Of a stretch of DNA of 44,704 bases, positions 20,577-30,704 are shown piece by piece. This stretch comes from Astrothelium macrocarpum (lineage: Eukaryota > Ascomycota > Dothideomycetes > Trypetheliales > Trypetheliaceae). The translations under genes were made by a program, and so were the position numbers. The notes under the pieces are model-generated. The model was not told where the DNA came from and ran no database searches. It saw only the letters and a list, made by a program, of their open reading frames with translations. The stretch is from positions 1 to 44,704 of the forward strand of contig JAGEMR010000191.1 in assembly GCA_021030915.1 (NCBI GenBank), written 5' to 3'. Each line of letters opens with the position of its first letter. Within the stretch, counting starts at the first letter, position 1.

Positions 20577-22749
20577 ATGCCACCGAGCGCAAGGCGTCGT
20601 CCTGAAAATGCCGAGCGAGCGTGCGTCAGCTGTCAGAGGAGAAAGACCAAGTGCGTAATTAGTCCAGGGGCCAATGAATGCTTGTGTTGTAGTCGAATCG
20701 GTAGGGAGTGCGTTTTCAAATCCCCTCCTAATCGTATAGCTCTGACACGGAAAAATCTCGATGCCATACAAGCCCGATGTCAACATCTCGAAGAAGAGCT
20801 GCGCAAGCTCAACACTAAAAGCCCGCCATCTGTACCACAATCTCTTTCGGGTGTAGCTTTGGGTGATCAGACAAATCTGTCTCCAACAGATTGCCATGGG
20901 GAAACGAGCCCTGCGCAATCTTCCGAACCTATCACCAGCGTTTTTGAATGGCACGAGGATCCATATGTTAATAGTAACTATTGCGAGCAAAAGGGTAAGG
21001 CAGAAGATGGCATGGCCTTGCTCAACATGCGAAGGCGAGGACTTGGCTACCTTGGTAGGGCCGATTGATTGGCGAGATGCAGCCTGCTCTACGCTTACTA
21101 GTCCTATAGGGAGTCCCTCGGGATCCTCCCTATTAGAGAGTATTTCTATGCACGAGGCTTCTGGAACAAGCCGAAGCCTCGGCTCCAGCCAGCAGTCATG
21201 TTTCTCAGATAAACAAGAACCACGCCTTCCACCCGCAACAAGTTTAAACAGTTCCTTCATTCACGAGCAGCTGATGCTTAATTACTTCACCGCATATAAT
21301 TGTTCGTACCCCATCGTTCACGAGCGGACCTTCAGACAAGAATGTCAGAGACGGTCCACAATTGCTCAAGATTCAGCCTGGCATCTCATCCATTTAATGG
21401 TCCTTGCCATAGGCGAATGGATCAGCGGAATGGATGATGGTGCGCAGTCCATATATTACGATGCCGCTCGATCGAAACTCAAGATCACGATGCTGGAATC
21501 CGGAACAATGCACATTATCCAAGCTTTTCTGCTGCTAGCAAATTACCTGCAGAAAAGGGACAAACCAAATACTGCGTACAACTATCTTGGAATCGCACAG
21601 AGAGCTGCTTTCGGGTTAGGCTTGCATCGAGAGCCGACGGCGAGTAGTGAAAAGGGGACGCTTGCTGTACAGCAGCGGCGTCTCCTTTTTTGGATAATAT
21701 ACAGCTTTGACAGCGGGTTCAATCTAACTACGGGACGGCCAATTTCTGGAATGGATTCCTTTGTCGACGTGCAAAAGCCGCAAAACATCGATGACTCAGA
21801 GTGCAATTTGACTTCGCGACTCCCTTGTGAGGTCAACTATCCGACCTCGTGCTCCGTCATAATAGCGCAATCACGTCTTTCTGAAATCACAAACAAGATA
21901 TACTGCAGCTTCTTGTCGACCCGGGCATGCCCTGAGGCAAATCACGAGACTCTAATCATGGAACAAGCCCTTAAAGATTGGCAAGAATCTCTACCTACTT
22001 ACTTCAGCTCAGCGGATGTTCCTCAATGGTTTCTGGGCTCACGCGCAGTACTCCTCTGGAGGTGGTCTAGTTCACATATCTTGCTTCTTCTGGGATGTCG
22101 AAAACACCAAAAGGACTCTTTCGATCGGCGGAGACTTGGCATAAAAACCATGGATCTGGCAAAGAGACTCGTCGGCGATATCATTAACTTCGTGGAGGAC
22201 GGCGGAATCCTTCATAATGGGGTGATATGGTATGCTGTGTATTTCTTACTACAATCTGTCCTGGCCGTTTGCACTCACAGAATTCTTGATCTGCGGGAAA
22301 GCCATGCTTCAGAATTCGCATCACCAACCGGATGGATTTCGGAAACCATCTTGCCACAAGCTCAACAGTGCCTCAGGGTGCTTGGTCAATACCTGGCAAC
22401 CACAAAAGCTCTCCGGCTTTTGAGTCAATTGCAGAACGATATAGGAAAACATGAGGCCAGTCACCCGTCCGGGCAATCCAACAGCCACTCTGGTTGTCAA
22501 AGTGCCATGCTCCGCCGCGAGCAGCTGCAACCATCTAGTCCAAGAGATGGGCTGTATACGGAACGCACATCCCACTCATGGGCTGAACTTATGCCAAGCA
22601 CTACAATCGATGATTTGGCTGATTTTCCGGATTCTCAGCATCTTGACTGGAACTGGGCGCTTACGGCGGATCCTTCTTTCACTTTGCTCATGGACGCATT
22701 CGATTCTTCGGGTTCTTTACGAACTACTTCGCCAAGGAATGAAGCTTGA
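20577..22749 (+). CDS. Zn2Cys6 (Gal4-type) transcription factor with Fungal_trans domain, two exons
   Basis: Exons 20577-21054 and 21110-22749 join to 705 residues across a 55 base intron (GTAGGG..CTATAG). Splicing turns GYLG into GYLGSPSGSSLLESI, the conserved stretch that precedes the middle homology region in many fungal regulators. The binuclear zinc cluster is complete: Cys 16, 19, 26, 35, 38 and 45, spacing C-x2-C-x6-C-x8-C-x2-C-x6-C. A short coiled coil follows at about 58-78. The Fungal_trans region runs from about residue 205 (IHEQLMLNYFTAYNCSYPIVHE) to 480, including GLGLHRE and RRRLFWIIYSFD. It is nuclear. Its place between a kinase and polyol dehydrogenases makes it the likely local regulator of that cluster. 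The inducer is unknown. Confidence 0.93.
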
Positions 22750-23382
22750 GTGGTCACAATTATAGCGTAATGAAGCAAGGGTGGGGTAATGAATAAAAAA
22801 CCTTGGATCTTGGGTCTCGCATAACGACGTCTTACCTGTCGGTGAGAAAATGGTGAAATGAGGTATTTCTGCAGGTAATCTAGGTAACGTGGCCCGCATG
22901 GATTGCAAGCTGTGTGATTTCGTAGGATATTCGAAGATTGACATCGCTTTGGTGCCTCTGTGTGTAATGTTGCAACGTTGGATGTTGGCAATACAGTACC
23001 AGCTACTGAAGAATTACTGAAAGTCATCGGGACCGAGTGCCCTTAGGAAATCGGCGATCATCAAAACCATTCATCCAAAACTTCAACGGTCTCTTTGAGA
23101 GGTCATACCGTCAATGCGTGGACATTATACGAGTGAGATGGCATTCGGAATGCTACTGTGTGATAGGCTGGGCTTCGGAGCACTGTATTCCGCCAGGTGT
23201 AGCATCGAGTGGAGGCCCTGCCAAAAAAATGCAGACGTCCGAGGTATCGCGTGGATCTAAATCTGAGCTGAGAGAATGCCGTCCGCAGGCTCTGCACCTT
23301 CGATGTATATAAGCAAACGATCATTCGGTGAAAACAAGTGTTGCATATAGAGACCTGTTTTACGGCGCCTCTGGTTGTTCCT
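22750..23382 (+). promoter_or_regulatory. Promoter interval of the first SDR
   Basis: The interval is 633 bases with no gene of its own. ATCGGCG occurs at 23050-23056, and a CGG-N11-CCG pair lies around 23176-23192. These are candidate Zn2Cys6 sites. The TATA-like TATATAA at about 23306 lies some 75 bases before the chosen start. Confidence 0.4.
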
Positions 23383-24291
23383 ATGGCTTCTCCGACGTCG
23401 AGAGAAGCGCTTAGCGCACGTGTAATCCCAAAAATGACCTTATCGACGGCGAATAATCCTCTCACGGCCCCTCTATCCACTTTGGAAAAGTCTCAGCCTC
23501 AAAAGAATGCCTCTTCAAGGTTTCAAATCGAGGGTTACGCAATCATCACTGGAGGGGCCGGTGCCTTGGGCCTAGCTTCAACACGCTCTCTTCTGGAACA
23601 CGGGCTTTCTGGAGTAAGCCTATTTGATCTTCCGAGCACATTGAAATCCTCCGAGGCGGACATTCAGCAGTTACGTGAACATTTCCCAGACAGAAAAATT
23701 CTCGTCGCTCCCGTGGATGTCACCTTCCCAATGGCTGTCGATTCAGCTACAGAAGAAGCTGTCAACAACATGGGGAGTCTCGACATCCTGTGCTGTTTTG
23801 CAGGCATTGTTGAATATATCTCCTCCATCACAATGTCTGCAAACCACTTCGAGAAGATCGTCAATGTCAACCTCACAGGTTCTTTCATCTGTGCGCAGGC
23901 AGCCGCAAGGGCTATGGTCCAGTCTGGAAAAGGCGGCAGCATTGTGTTCACCGCATCCATATCCGCACATCACACAAATTTTCCACAACCCCAAGTTGCT
24001 TACAATGTCAGTAAAGCTGGGATCGCACATCTGACGCGAAATCTCGCCACAGAATGGGCTGAGCATGGAATCCGCGTTAATAGCGTTAGCCCGGGATATA
24101 TGGATACTGTACTCAATGCAGGAGATAATCTAAAAGAGATACGTGAAGCGTGGGCCTCTCGGTGTCCAATGGGCAGAATGGGAGTGGTTGAGGAAATAGC
24201 TGGACCAATTATACTCCTCACTAGTAGACGAGCTGGGAGATATATCACTGGCACCGATATCCTGGTAGATGGAGGCGCGATGTCCCTATGA
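23383..24291 (+). CDS. Short-chain dehydrogenase/reductase, polyol (D-arabinitol/sorbitol) dehydrogenase-like
   Basis: The product is a 302 residue classical SDR on one exon. The ATG at 23383 is the first in frame; the open frame extends upstream without an ATG. About 45 poorly conserved residues precede the core and could be trimmed if translation begins at Met18. Cofactor loop TGGAGALG is at 56-63, with Asp82 after the second strand (FDLPS), which favours NAD. The catalytic set is Ser192/194 (ASISAHH), Tyr207 and Lys211 (YNVSK). The usual NAG motif reads FAG at 139-141. The C-terminus has the common ITGTDILVDGG. The closest memory is of fungal SDRs acting on pentitols and hexitols. Position beside a regulator, a second SDR and a zinc polyol dehydrogenase supports polyol metabolism. 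Confidence 0.88.
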   Translation: MASPTSREALSARVIPKMTLSTANNPLTAPLSTLEKSQPQKNASSRFQIEGYAIITGGAGALGLASTRSLLEHGLSGVSLFDLPSTLKSSEADIQQLREHFPDRKILVAPVDVTFPMAVDSATEEAVNNMGSLDILCCFAGIVEYISSITMSANHFEKIVNVNLTGSFICAQAAARAMVQSGKGGSIVFTASISAHHTNFPQPQVAYNVSKAGIAHLTRNLATEWAEHGIRVNSVSPGYMDTVLNAGDNLKEIREAWASRCPMGRMGVVEEIAGPIILLTSRRAGRYITGTDILVDGGAMSL

Positions 24292-24645
24292 ACATGTAGG
24301 GACAGATGCGAGTGTATAGGTGTGCAATGCATGTCATAACCTGGTTATAGACTGCAGACCATCACTGACGCTCCACAGCTTCACAACTAGCTTTGAGAAT
24401 ATGTAACATCTCCGTAGAAAAGCAATGCCTGCATGCCTTGCAATGGAATTTCTGTCGTTTAAGTGCGCTCTAGATGCAATTGACTTAAGTTCGCGTTCTG
24501 GCTTCACCATGTGATCCTTCTAATCTTCCTCTTACTTAGAATCAGAATTGGCATTCCCTCCATAAATGTTGCTGAGAAATATCGCCCATCCAATTCGCTT
24601 CGTCGTCCAACCAGTGGGACCGGGCAAAAGACTGAGGAAAGCAAC

Positions 24646-24679
<34 letters not shown>

Positions 24680-24839
24680 ACGTCGTACACAATTCAATGG
24701 GTAAAACTAGTGTCGTCGATCATTTGCTGAACAAGATGACTCTATTACTTTGGCATTGCCCCGAAAACAAGCCTAGGTGTGTGCTTTATTTTAACATTTG
24801 AGGTCCACAAATGCTCGTCTCAATAAAATCGTGGGTTGC
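24292..24839. other. Convergent intergenic between the two SDR genes, with an A31 homopolymer
   Basis: There is no credible gene in 548 bases. An uninterrupted run of about 31 adenines occupies 24647-24677. The remainder is the facing 3' flanks. Confidence 0.55.
24647..24677. repeat. Adenine homopolymer (about 31 A)
   Basis: This is the longest homopolymer in the window. No target-site duplication or retroelement sequence could be seen next to it. Exact length may be affected by sequencing. Confidence 0.8.
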
Positions 24840-25901
24840 CTAAGGAAGCACATAACCGCCGTCTATCAAAACATCACTACCGGTCATGTATATTGAAGCA
24901 TCGCTCGCGAGATACAGATATAAACCCTTAATTTCCGTAGTGTGACCTTGCCGTCCAAGAGATGACATGTGGTACACTTCATTCATAGCTTGGGGGCTTG
25001 CTCCCATTTTGGTGTCGAAAAACCCTGGAGAAACGATATTGACACGTGCGAAGTCTCTCCACTCTCGGGCTAAGGACTTTCCAAAATGCGTGACAAATGC
25101 CTTAGTAGCATTGTACACAGGCTGATCGACAGGTATGTTGACAATGTGAGCGCTCATGCTCGACGTAATGATCAAATTGCCCTTTCCCTGGCGTTTGAAA
25201 ACTTCACCCGCATACTTTGCACAATCTAGTACGCCGTCAACTACGTAGCCATAAGTTCTCATGCAGCTCAGATTGGGTTTGTGGGGTTTGTGGAGCTACG
25301 TACCGTTGACGGACATCTGTTTCCTATATTCGTCGAGACTTTGATCAAGGATTGGTTTCGATATCGCCATTCCTAGTCTCGAGTTAGTTCGATGCAGTAC
25401 CAACCATTAAGGAATTCTCTGTTATGACGAACCAGCGTTAGCGATAAAGGCGTCAATATGACCAAAGTCTTGAAAAACTCTAGTGATTGTGTTTTGGACT
25501 TTTGCTGGATCAGATACTACGACCTCGAGAATTAGCGGATAGCAGCCGGGATTCTCAGTCTATGGCATACCATCAACCTGATATGCCTCGGTTTTGACCT
25601 TGTACCGTTGAGCTAACTCTCTGGACCTTTCGAGCGCTGCAGCATTGCTGCATAATAGATAAGCAGGAATGACACATCTACTTCGCTAGGAAGACGCATA
25701 CGAGCTGTACCATAAGGCAACCATTCCTCCAGCCTCACAGATTGCCTCTACTACTGCGAGTCCTATGCCATCTGCAGCTCCGTTGACAATAGCGACCTTT
25801 CCTTTCATGGAAAATTGCTCTAAGACATTGCTAGGGATGGCAGGAAAAGGGCGAGGAAAGCCCTTGCGGACAGCGCCGGCTTCCTCTACAGGAGTCGACA
25901 T
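24840..25901 (-). CDS. Short-chain reductase, NADP-mannitol dehydrogenase / sorbose reductase-like, five exons
   Basis: Minus-strand exons 25702-25901, 25571-25647, 25433-25516, 25304-25372 and 24840-25240 join to 276 residues with introns of 54, 54, 60 and 63 bases (donors GTATGC, GTATGC, GTTCGT, GTACGT). Every junction restores family sequence (WYSSNAAALERS, YQVDVSDPAK, ANAGMAISKP, SVNVDGVLDC). The MVALWY at the second strand is the signature of the NADPH-preferring sorbose reductase / mannitol dehydrogenase / L-xylulose reductase group. NAG is at 119-121, catalytic Ser173 in SSMSAH, and Tyr186 and Lys190 in YNATK. The cofactor loop reads NGAADGIG, with Asn where Thr is usual. The gene is divergent from the zinc polyol dehydrogenase, and together they could interconvert a ketose and a polyol with different cofactors. 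The substrate is inferred only. Confidence 0.92.
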
Positions 25902-26236
25902 AGCTTGTAAAGCAGAATTGATAGTTCATGTAAAGGTGCGAAAAGCACCCAATCCAATACACTACCTTAAGGACTCTGTCCATCGGCGCGAGAAATCCGG
26001 TCTATCGGCGTTCTAGGCCCGACCGTCTTGTGTAGGGAAGGACTAGCTCGACTCCTCGGTGCCCTGTCTCCGCTTGAATGGTCCAATCGGCAGACAACGA
26101 TCCGATCAGTGGAATCGACCCGATGCGACGGAGAGTCCTGCAGTGCCCATATAGCTGAGAGCCGCCGAAGCAAGACACACTTGCTTTGCAGCAAACTTGT
26201 CTGGTTGTGAAATTCATCTTTTCTTTGAGTAAGAGC
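25902..26236. promoter_or_regulatory. Bidirectional promoter of the SDR / polyol dehydrogenase pair
   Basis: The interval is 335 bases between divergent starts. It contains ATCGGCG at 25982-25988 and 26004-26010, a near copy ATCGGCA at about 26086, and a CGG-N5-CGG direct pair at 25998-26008. CGG triplets are the half-sites of Zn2Cys6 regulators such as the one encoded at 20577-22749. Binding is inference. Confidence 0.5.
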
Positions 26237-27402
26237 ATGGAGAATCCGTCGATCCTGCTCGCTGGACCTTTGAAAGCTTCTGTCGCTGATCGACCAATTC
26301 CGAAACCTACTGATCCTTTTGACGTGATTGTTAGGATCGCGTACACAGGAGTCTGTGGAAGTGATGTGAGTAATAGCAGGCGACTTGCCCCTCATCCTTA
26401 TTATCAGTGTCATGTTGTGCCATTGTAAGTTAATCAAGGAGGTTTGTCTGCTTTTAGGTGCATTTTTGGCTCCATGGCGGAATTCGGACATATGTCTCGG
26501 AAGCCAACCCTCTGACTATGGGTCACGAAGCATCTGGGGTGGTTCATGCCATTGGAGACCGTGTAACGCGTCTTGCTTTGGGCGATTCGGTTGCCATTGA
26601 GCCAGGTGTCCCATGTCGGCGCTGTCACGATTGCAAGTCTGGGGCTTATAATCTCTGCCGTCACATGGCTTTTGCAGCTGATCCGCCTCGAGTACACGGC
26701 ACGCTGACCAAATATTTCGCCACAACCGAAGATTTCTGTTATAAAGTCCCGGAGCATGTATCCCTTGCGGAGGCTGCACTTGCGGAACCACTGGCAGTGG
26801 CAGTTCACTCAGTTCGATTGGCACAATTGAAACCCGGACAAAAGATTGTGGTTTTTGGTGCTGGCACAGTAGGATTATTTTGCGCTGCTGTCGCGAAAGA
26901 GTTTGGGGCCTCTCTTGTGGTGTCGGTGGATCTGTCTGTTGAGAAGTTGGAGTTCGCCAAAGCTTTCATAGGTCAAGACTTATGTCGAACCGACGTTCCA
27001 GATCTATCTATCTCCCCACAGAGCAATGCAGATCGTCTGATCAGCAACCATGCGCTCGCGCTCGGGGCCGACGTCATCATTGACGCTACCGGGGCAGAAT
27101 CATCTGTACAGACGGCTATGTTCACCTTACGGCCTGGTGGAACCTATGTTCAAACAGGCATGGGCAAAAGGATAGTTGACTTTCCAATCGCTGAAGTCTG
27201 CGAGAAGGAAATTGGCGTGAAAGGCTGTTATCGATATGGATCCGGAGATTTTGAGCTTGCCATAGATCTGATCGATCGCGGTAAAGTAAATGTAAAATCC
27301 CTTATCAGTAAGGAATATGTATTCGAGGAAGCAGTCGAGGCATGGAAGGCCACTCAGCGCGGTGAGGGCATCAAGAACCTCATCAAAGGTCCATTGCCTT
27401 GA
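26237..27402 (+). CDS. Zinc-dependent polyol dehydrogenase (xylitol/sorbitol dehydrogenase type), two exons
   Basis: Exons 26237-26365 and 26458-27402 join in phase 0 to 357 residues. The 92 base intron has donor GTGAGT and acceptor TTTTAG, and also contains a second strong GTAAGT donor at about 26426. Splicing gives TGVCGSD + VHFWLHGGI, the exact signature of this subfamily. Catalytic zinc ligands are Cys40, His66 and Glu67 (MGHEA); the structural zinc Cys are 96, 99, 102 and 110. The Rossmann loop is FGAGTVG, with Asp (VVSVDLS) after the second strand, which predicts NAD+. The enzyme should oxidise a polyol such as xylitol, L-arabinitol or sorbitol to the ketose. Length is normal (about 350-360). 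Confidence 0.94.
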
Positions 27403-29454
27403 CGAAGTGTGCTTTTGTCAGGCCGCACATCAAACGTTGTGATATATTTCGATTGGCTGGAGTATTTGTGAGCAAATTTCAACCGAGATTACTTTCCAGA
27501 ATCTGTGGCAATTTTGGGGGTGGTTGAAGGCTACAATCAATACCTCTTAGGTGTCTTCGTTCATAAGCTCCATCCTAATCCGAACACAACGTGGCAAGAG
27601 TGAAAATACGCAGTGGCCATACAATCTCTATCCGACAACGGCGACCGGCACCTTTACTTGATGGACAATCCCCTCCCCAACGGCCTTCCTTCAGCTGCTC
27701 AACAAGGCACGCGCTTCTTCTTCTACAACTGTGATTCGTATTCGAAAAGCAATGCGGTCAATACGCGGTTAAGAAACGTATGAAATAGGCTGCTAGGATA
27801 TATCGCAACAGCGGCTTGTCAATTGAAGGATGGATGAAAGTATCATACTAGGTTTGGTGTGTGTGGTTGATAAATCTGCTTAGGAGCAAAAGCCGACTGT
27901 TCGTCTTCGTACGTTACAGTTGCGCTTATCTGATAAGCGTAGAGCCTTGCCGGGAATAAAATTCGTGACTTCTGTTCATTTGACAGGCGCGAATCTTGTC
28001 ATAGGTTCCTCCATAAAGCAACGTGTAGCAATCTTTTTCGTCTTACAGTAAGACTCTGCACCCGCTTCTTTTTGGGCTGAATCAAAATGGCGTTATTGAT
28101 TAAGTAAGCAATGCTATGGGGCTGGTGGGGCGGGGCGGGGCGTGGTGGCGCTGTGGCCGACCGAGAGAGCGTCACTGGCCACTGCTGATGGTCGTGGACC
28201 ACCTCCACCTCTCATTCCTTCTCCCTACGGTTGGCAACCTAGCTTTCTCCACTCCTAAAACTGCAGGCCGCTCCATTGCAAAACAAGATTGCAGCGAGCA
28301 CGATCGCTGACTCAATATCAGCATAAACTATGAATGCACCCCAAGATATTTCCTTCAAGGCAAGAAAATTTCAGTCTAGAGCTAGCCTATCTACACTAGA
28401 CAATTAAGAAGATTGAACATAGACACGGTGGAAAACGATGTACACTAATCACTTATGTAGTTGGTGTAGACGAATCAAGCCCGTTGATCTCCTATGAGGC
28501 TGGACATTCCAGAATGAATCACAGATGCGAAACGATTTCCGCTAATGGGACGTGGATATCAGGGTCAGAGAGCTTCAGCGTGAAAATCTGACGATGGTTT
28601 GTCAAGAATGTATTCGCTTGAACGAACGTTGTTCCGTCTCCAGTATGTGAGTGTCTATAGATATGACCAAAAAGCTTCCTGCTAAATGATACCCTCAAAC
28701 CTTCTTTAATCACTGAGATCAAATGGCAAGACTACAGCATAATTGTTGTCGTTTCGCTTAGCTTCTCCGATCTTTCGTAATACAGTCTGTGCGAGAGTAC
28801 ATCTCTGTAGCACTGCCCAGCTCTACGGCGAGATGAAAATGCTTGTCGATCCATGAGATGTAGGTTGGGAGATACGGAATGACGAAAATGATCCCTCAGT
28901 TTCTACTTGAATTCACCGTCGAAGAAGCAAGTCTCTGACACGCGTAGAAGGATGGTTCGAGATACCGAGAAACATCCGCCTACACTCATAACGAGGAATC
29001 TGGCCCAAGACCCGTCTTCTATTCGCTTACAGGCCACGGCTTACACCCAATGAGGCTGAGACTTGACGAACAAAGTGGTGATGTGATCGCATACATGCCG
29101 CCTTGGGCAGTGCAAATCTTTGTCCATGTTCATCCACCCACTGCGACAGGTGATACTGAAGACGGCCCTGGAAATTAGGCGTAGCGACTGCTTGAGCCAT
29201 TTGTTGATCTACCGGTGTTCTATTCCTTCTATGAATCTTTCATGTCTACAGTCGTCGTCGTCCTGATCTCCGTTTGAAAGAGAATCTCCAGGGCAAGATA
29301 ATTCTGCTGTTCCTTACCATTGGTCAGGAGAGAAAAACCCACACCATGTTCCACTAGTCATACACCCACACATACTCTTTGAAACATTTTTCGATTGTTC
29401 TGTGTTCCAATCTTTTGTAGGAAATTCCTTTCGCTTTCTTTCATCAACGAATCT
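27403..29454. other. Intergenic 2 kb with a G-quadruplex motif and unplaced coding-like fragments
   Basis: No complete gene could be built. On the minus strand, a frame beginning near 29203 (MAQAVATPNFQGRLQYHLSQ) and the frame 28519-28722 (TTFVQANTFLTNHRQIFTLK) have protein-like composition and may be exons of one unrecognised or decayed gene. The plus strand has nothing comparable. A G4-run motif lies at 28118-28140. Confidence 0.35.
28118..28140 (+). other. Canonical G-quadruplex motif
   Basis: Four runs of GGGG are separated by loops of 5, 1 and 1 bases (28118-28121, 28127-28130, 28132-28135, 28137-28140), a strong intramolecular quadruplex pattern. It lies in an intergenic region between the polyol dehydrogenase and the first rhodopsin-like gene. 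Confidence 0.7.
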
Positions 29455-30704
29455 TTATACATCCTCTTTCATTTTTAGATAGCTGTTCCTTTTGATGTCT
29501 CTGCTAGCACGATGCTCGCTCGTCAATTCGAACCCCCGCTCTTGTCGAATTCGTAGTACGTTGTCGGAGCTACCATCATCTCTGCGACTGTCGTAATGGT
29601 TTTCACCGCTCGAATGCGAGCTACTTCGAGACACTATACTAGCAAAGCGCTCACAGTAGGGCTTGAAAAGCGGCCATGTCGGTGGAACAGACATTGCTAT
29701 AATGACTAGCCACTCTTCTACCTCTCCCCAAGTGAAGAGAGTTCCCAAATGGTCTTTACCCAAACAAATTAGCTCCTTGACAAATTCCGATTCATGGCTG
29801 AGTAGTGGAAGACTTACATGATGCGTCAGCGCCCTCGAGGAAGCCTGACGCCCATGTTCTTACCATCGCTGCGATTGCTGCGAAAACTCCGAGTCCGAGG
29901 AGCACACAAAGGACTTGTTTGAGTTTCTTATCGATTTGCAAGGACCATAGGACGTAAGTTGGCAGCAATGCCAACACCAGATCTGATACAGCAGCGACAG
30001 AACCAATGACATACGAAAGCAGTACGTATGCATGCGCGTTGCACTTGTCTTGCTGCAGTGGATTCCAAATAGCGTTGACAGGACTGCAATGGAACTGAGA
30101 ATAAATCGCAGTTGGAACAGAGATGAGATAATTCGCCACTGCTATTGTAATGAGGGTCCAGCGTATTTTGGGGTCTACAAATAATGTCAGCTTCATAAAT
30201 CATAGAGTGTACAAACGACTCTGAACGTCTTACAAGCGAGTCCGGTAATCTCAATGAGGAAAACTGCAACCGCGGCCTTGCCAGTGGCAATAGCAATGCA
30301 GAAAAAGAATACTGTAAGCCAAGTGAATTTGAGAAAATTGTGCGCTTCGCCTGTCTCGAGAAGGATAGTCATGTGGTTTCCAAGACCGTGCAATGCAGCC
30401 AACACACCACATATTTGAGTGAGAACTGTCAATACCTATGGTGCTTATTAGTCACTCTCATATTTTCGGAAGGTTCCAACAGACTGCTTTCGACATCACT
30501 TACCCAAGCCGCAATTGCCCAAAACAACGCCGCAGTTCCAAGTTTGTTCATTCGAAGGCGTACGTATATGCGTATAATGATTAAAATCGTTGCGAGTACT
30601 GCTAGGCTCAAGCCAGTGCGGACGCACGTAGGACCCTTGCCACCATAGGCGTGGTATTGCTGGTGAAGGCCCATGGTGTAGACAGGCGCGCAGGACTCAA
30701 TCAA
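29455..30704 (-). CDS. Rhodopsin-like (PTH11-type) integral membrane protein, four exons
   Basis: Minus-strand exons 30504-30704, 30234-30435, 29818-30174 and 29455-29753 join to 352 residues with introns of 68, 59 and 64 bases (donors GTAAGT, GTAAGA, GTAAGT). The junctions give AAWVLTVLTQ, GLAYPKIRWTL and ADASYHLGTLFTW. Hydrophobic helices alternate with short loops, with seven expected. Family markers are FHCSPVNAIWNPLQQDKC (cysteine pair in the extracellular loop), then AVSDLVLALLP, and EVEEWLVIIAMSVPPTWPLFKP at the last helix. A hydrophilic, Ser- and charge-rich tail of about 75 residues follows. It is a plasma-membrane protein of the fungal rhodopsin-domain family. There is no CFEM cysteine domain. 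Ligand and G-protein coupling are unknown; sensing of surfaces or small molecules is known for only a few relatives. Confidence 0.9.

Noticed and set aside
20535..21260. 241 residue minus-strand open frame
   Set aside because: It is antisense to the Zn2Cys6 regulator, whose cysteine spacing and splice junction are clear.
23664..24332. Overlapping minus-strand frames under the first SDR
   Set aside because: They are shadows of the SDR reading frame, with no independent support.
24840..25901. The second SDR as a pseudogene, since it appears only as broken frames
   Set aside because: Four GT-AG introns of 54-63 bases restore a perfect 276 residue frame with every family motif.
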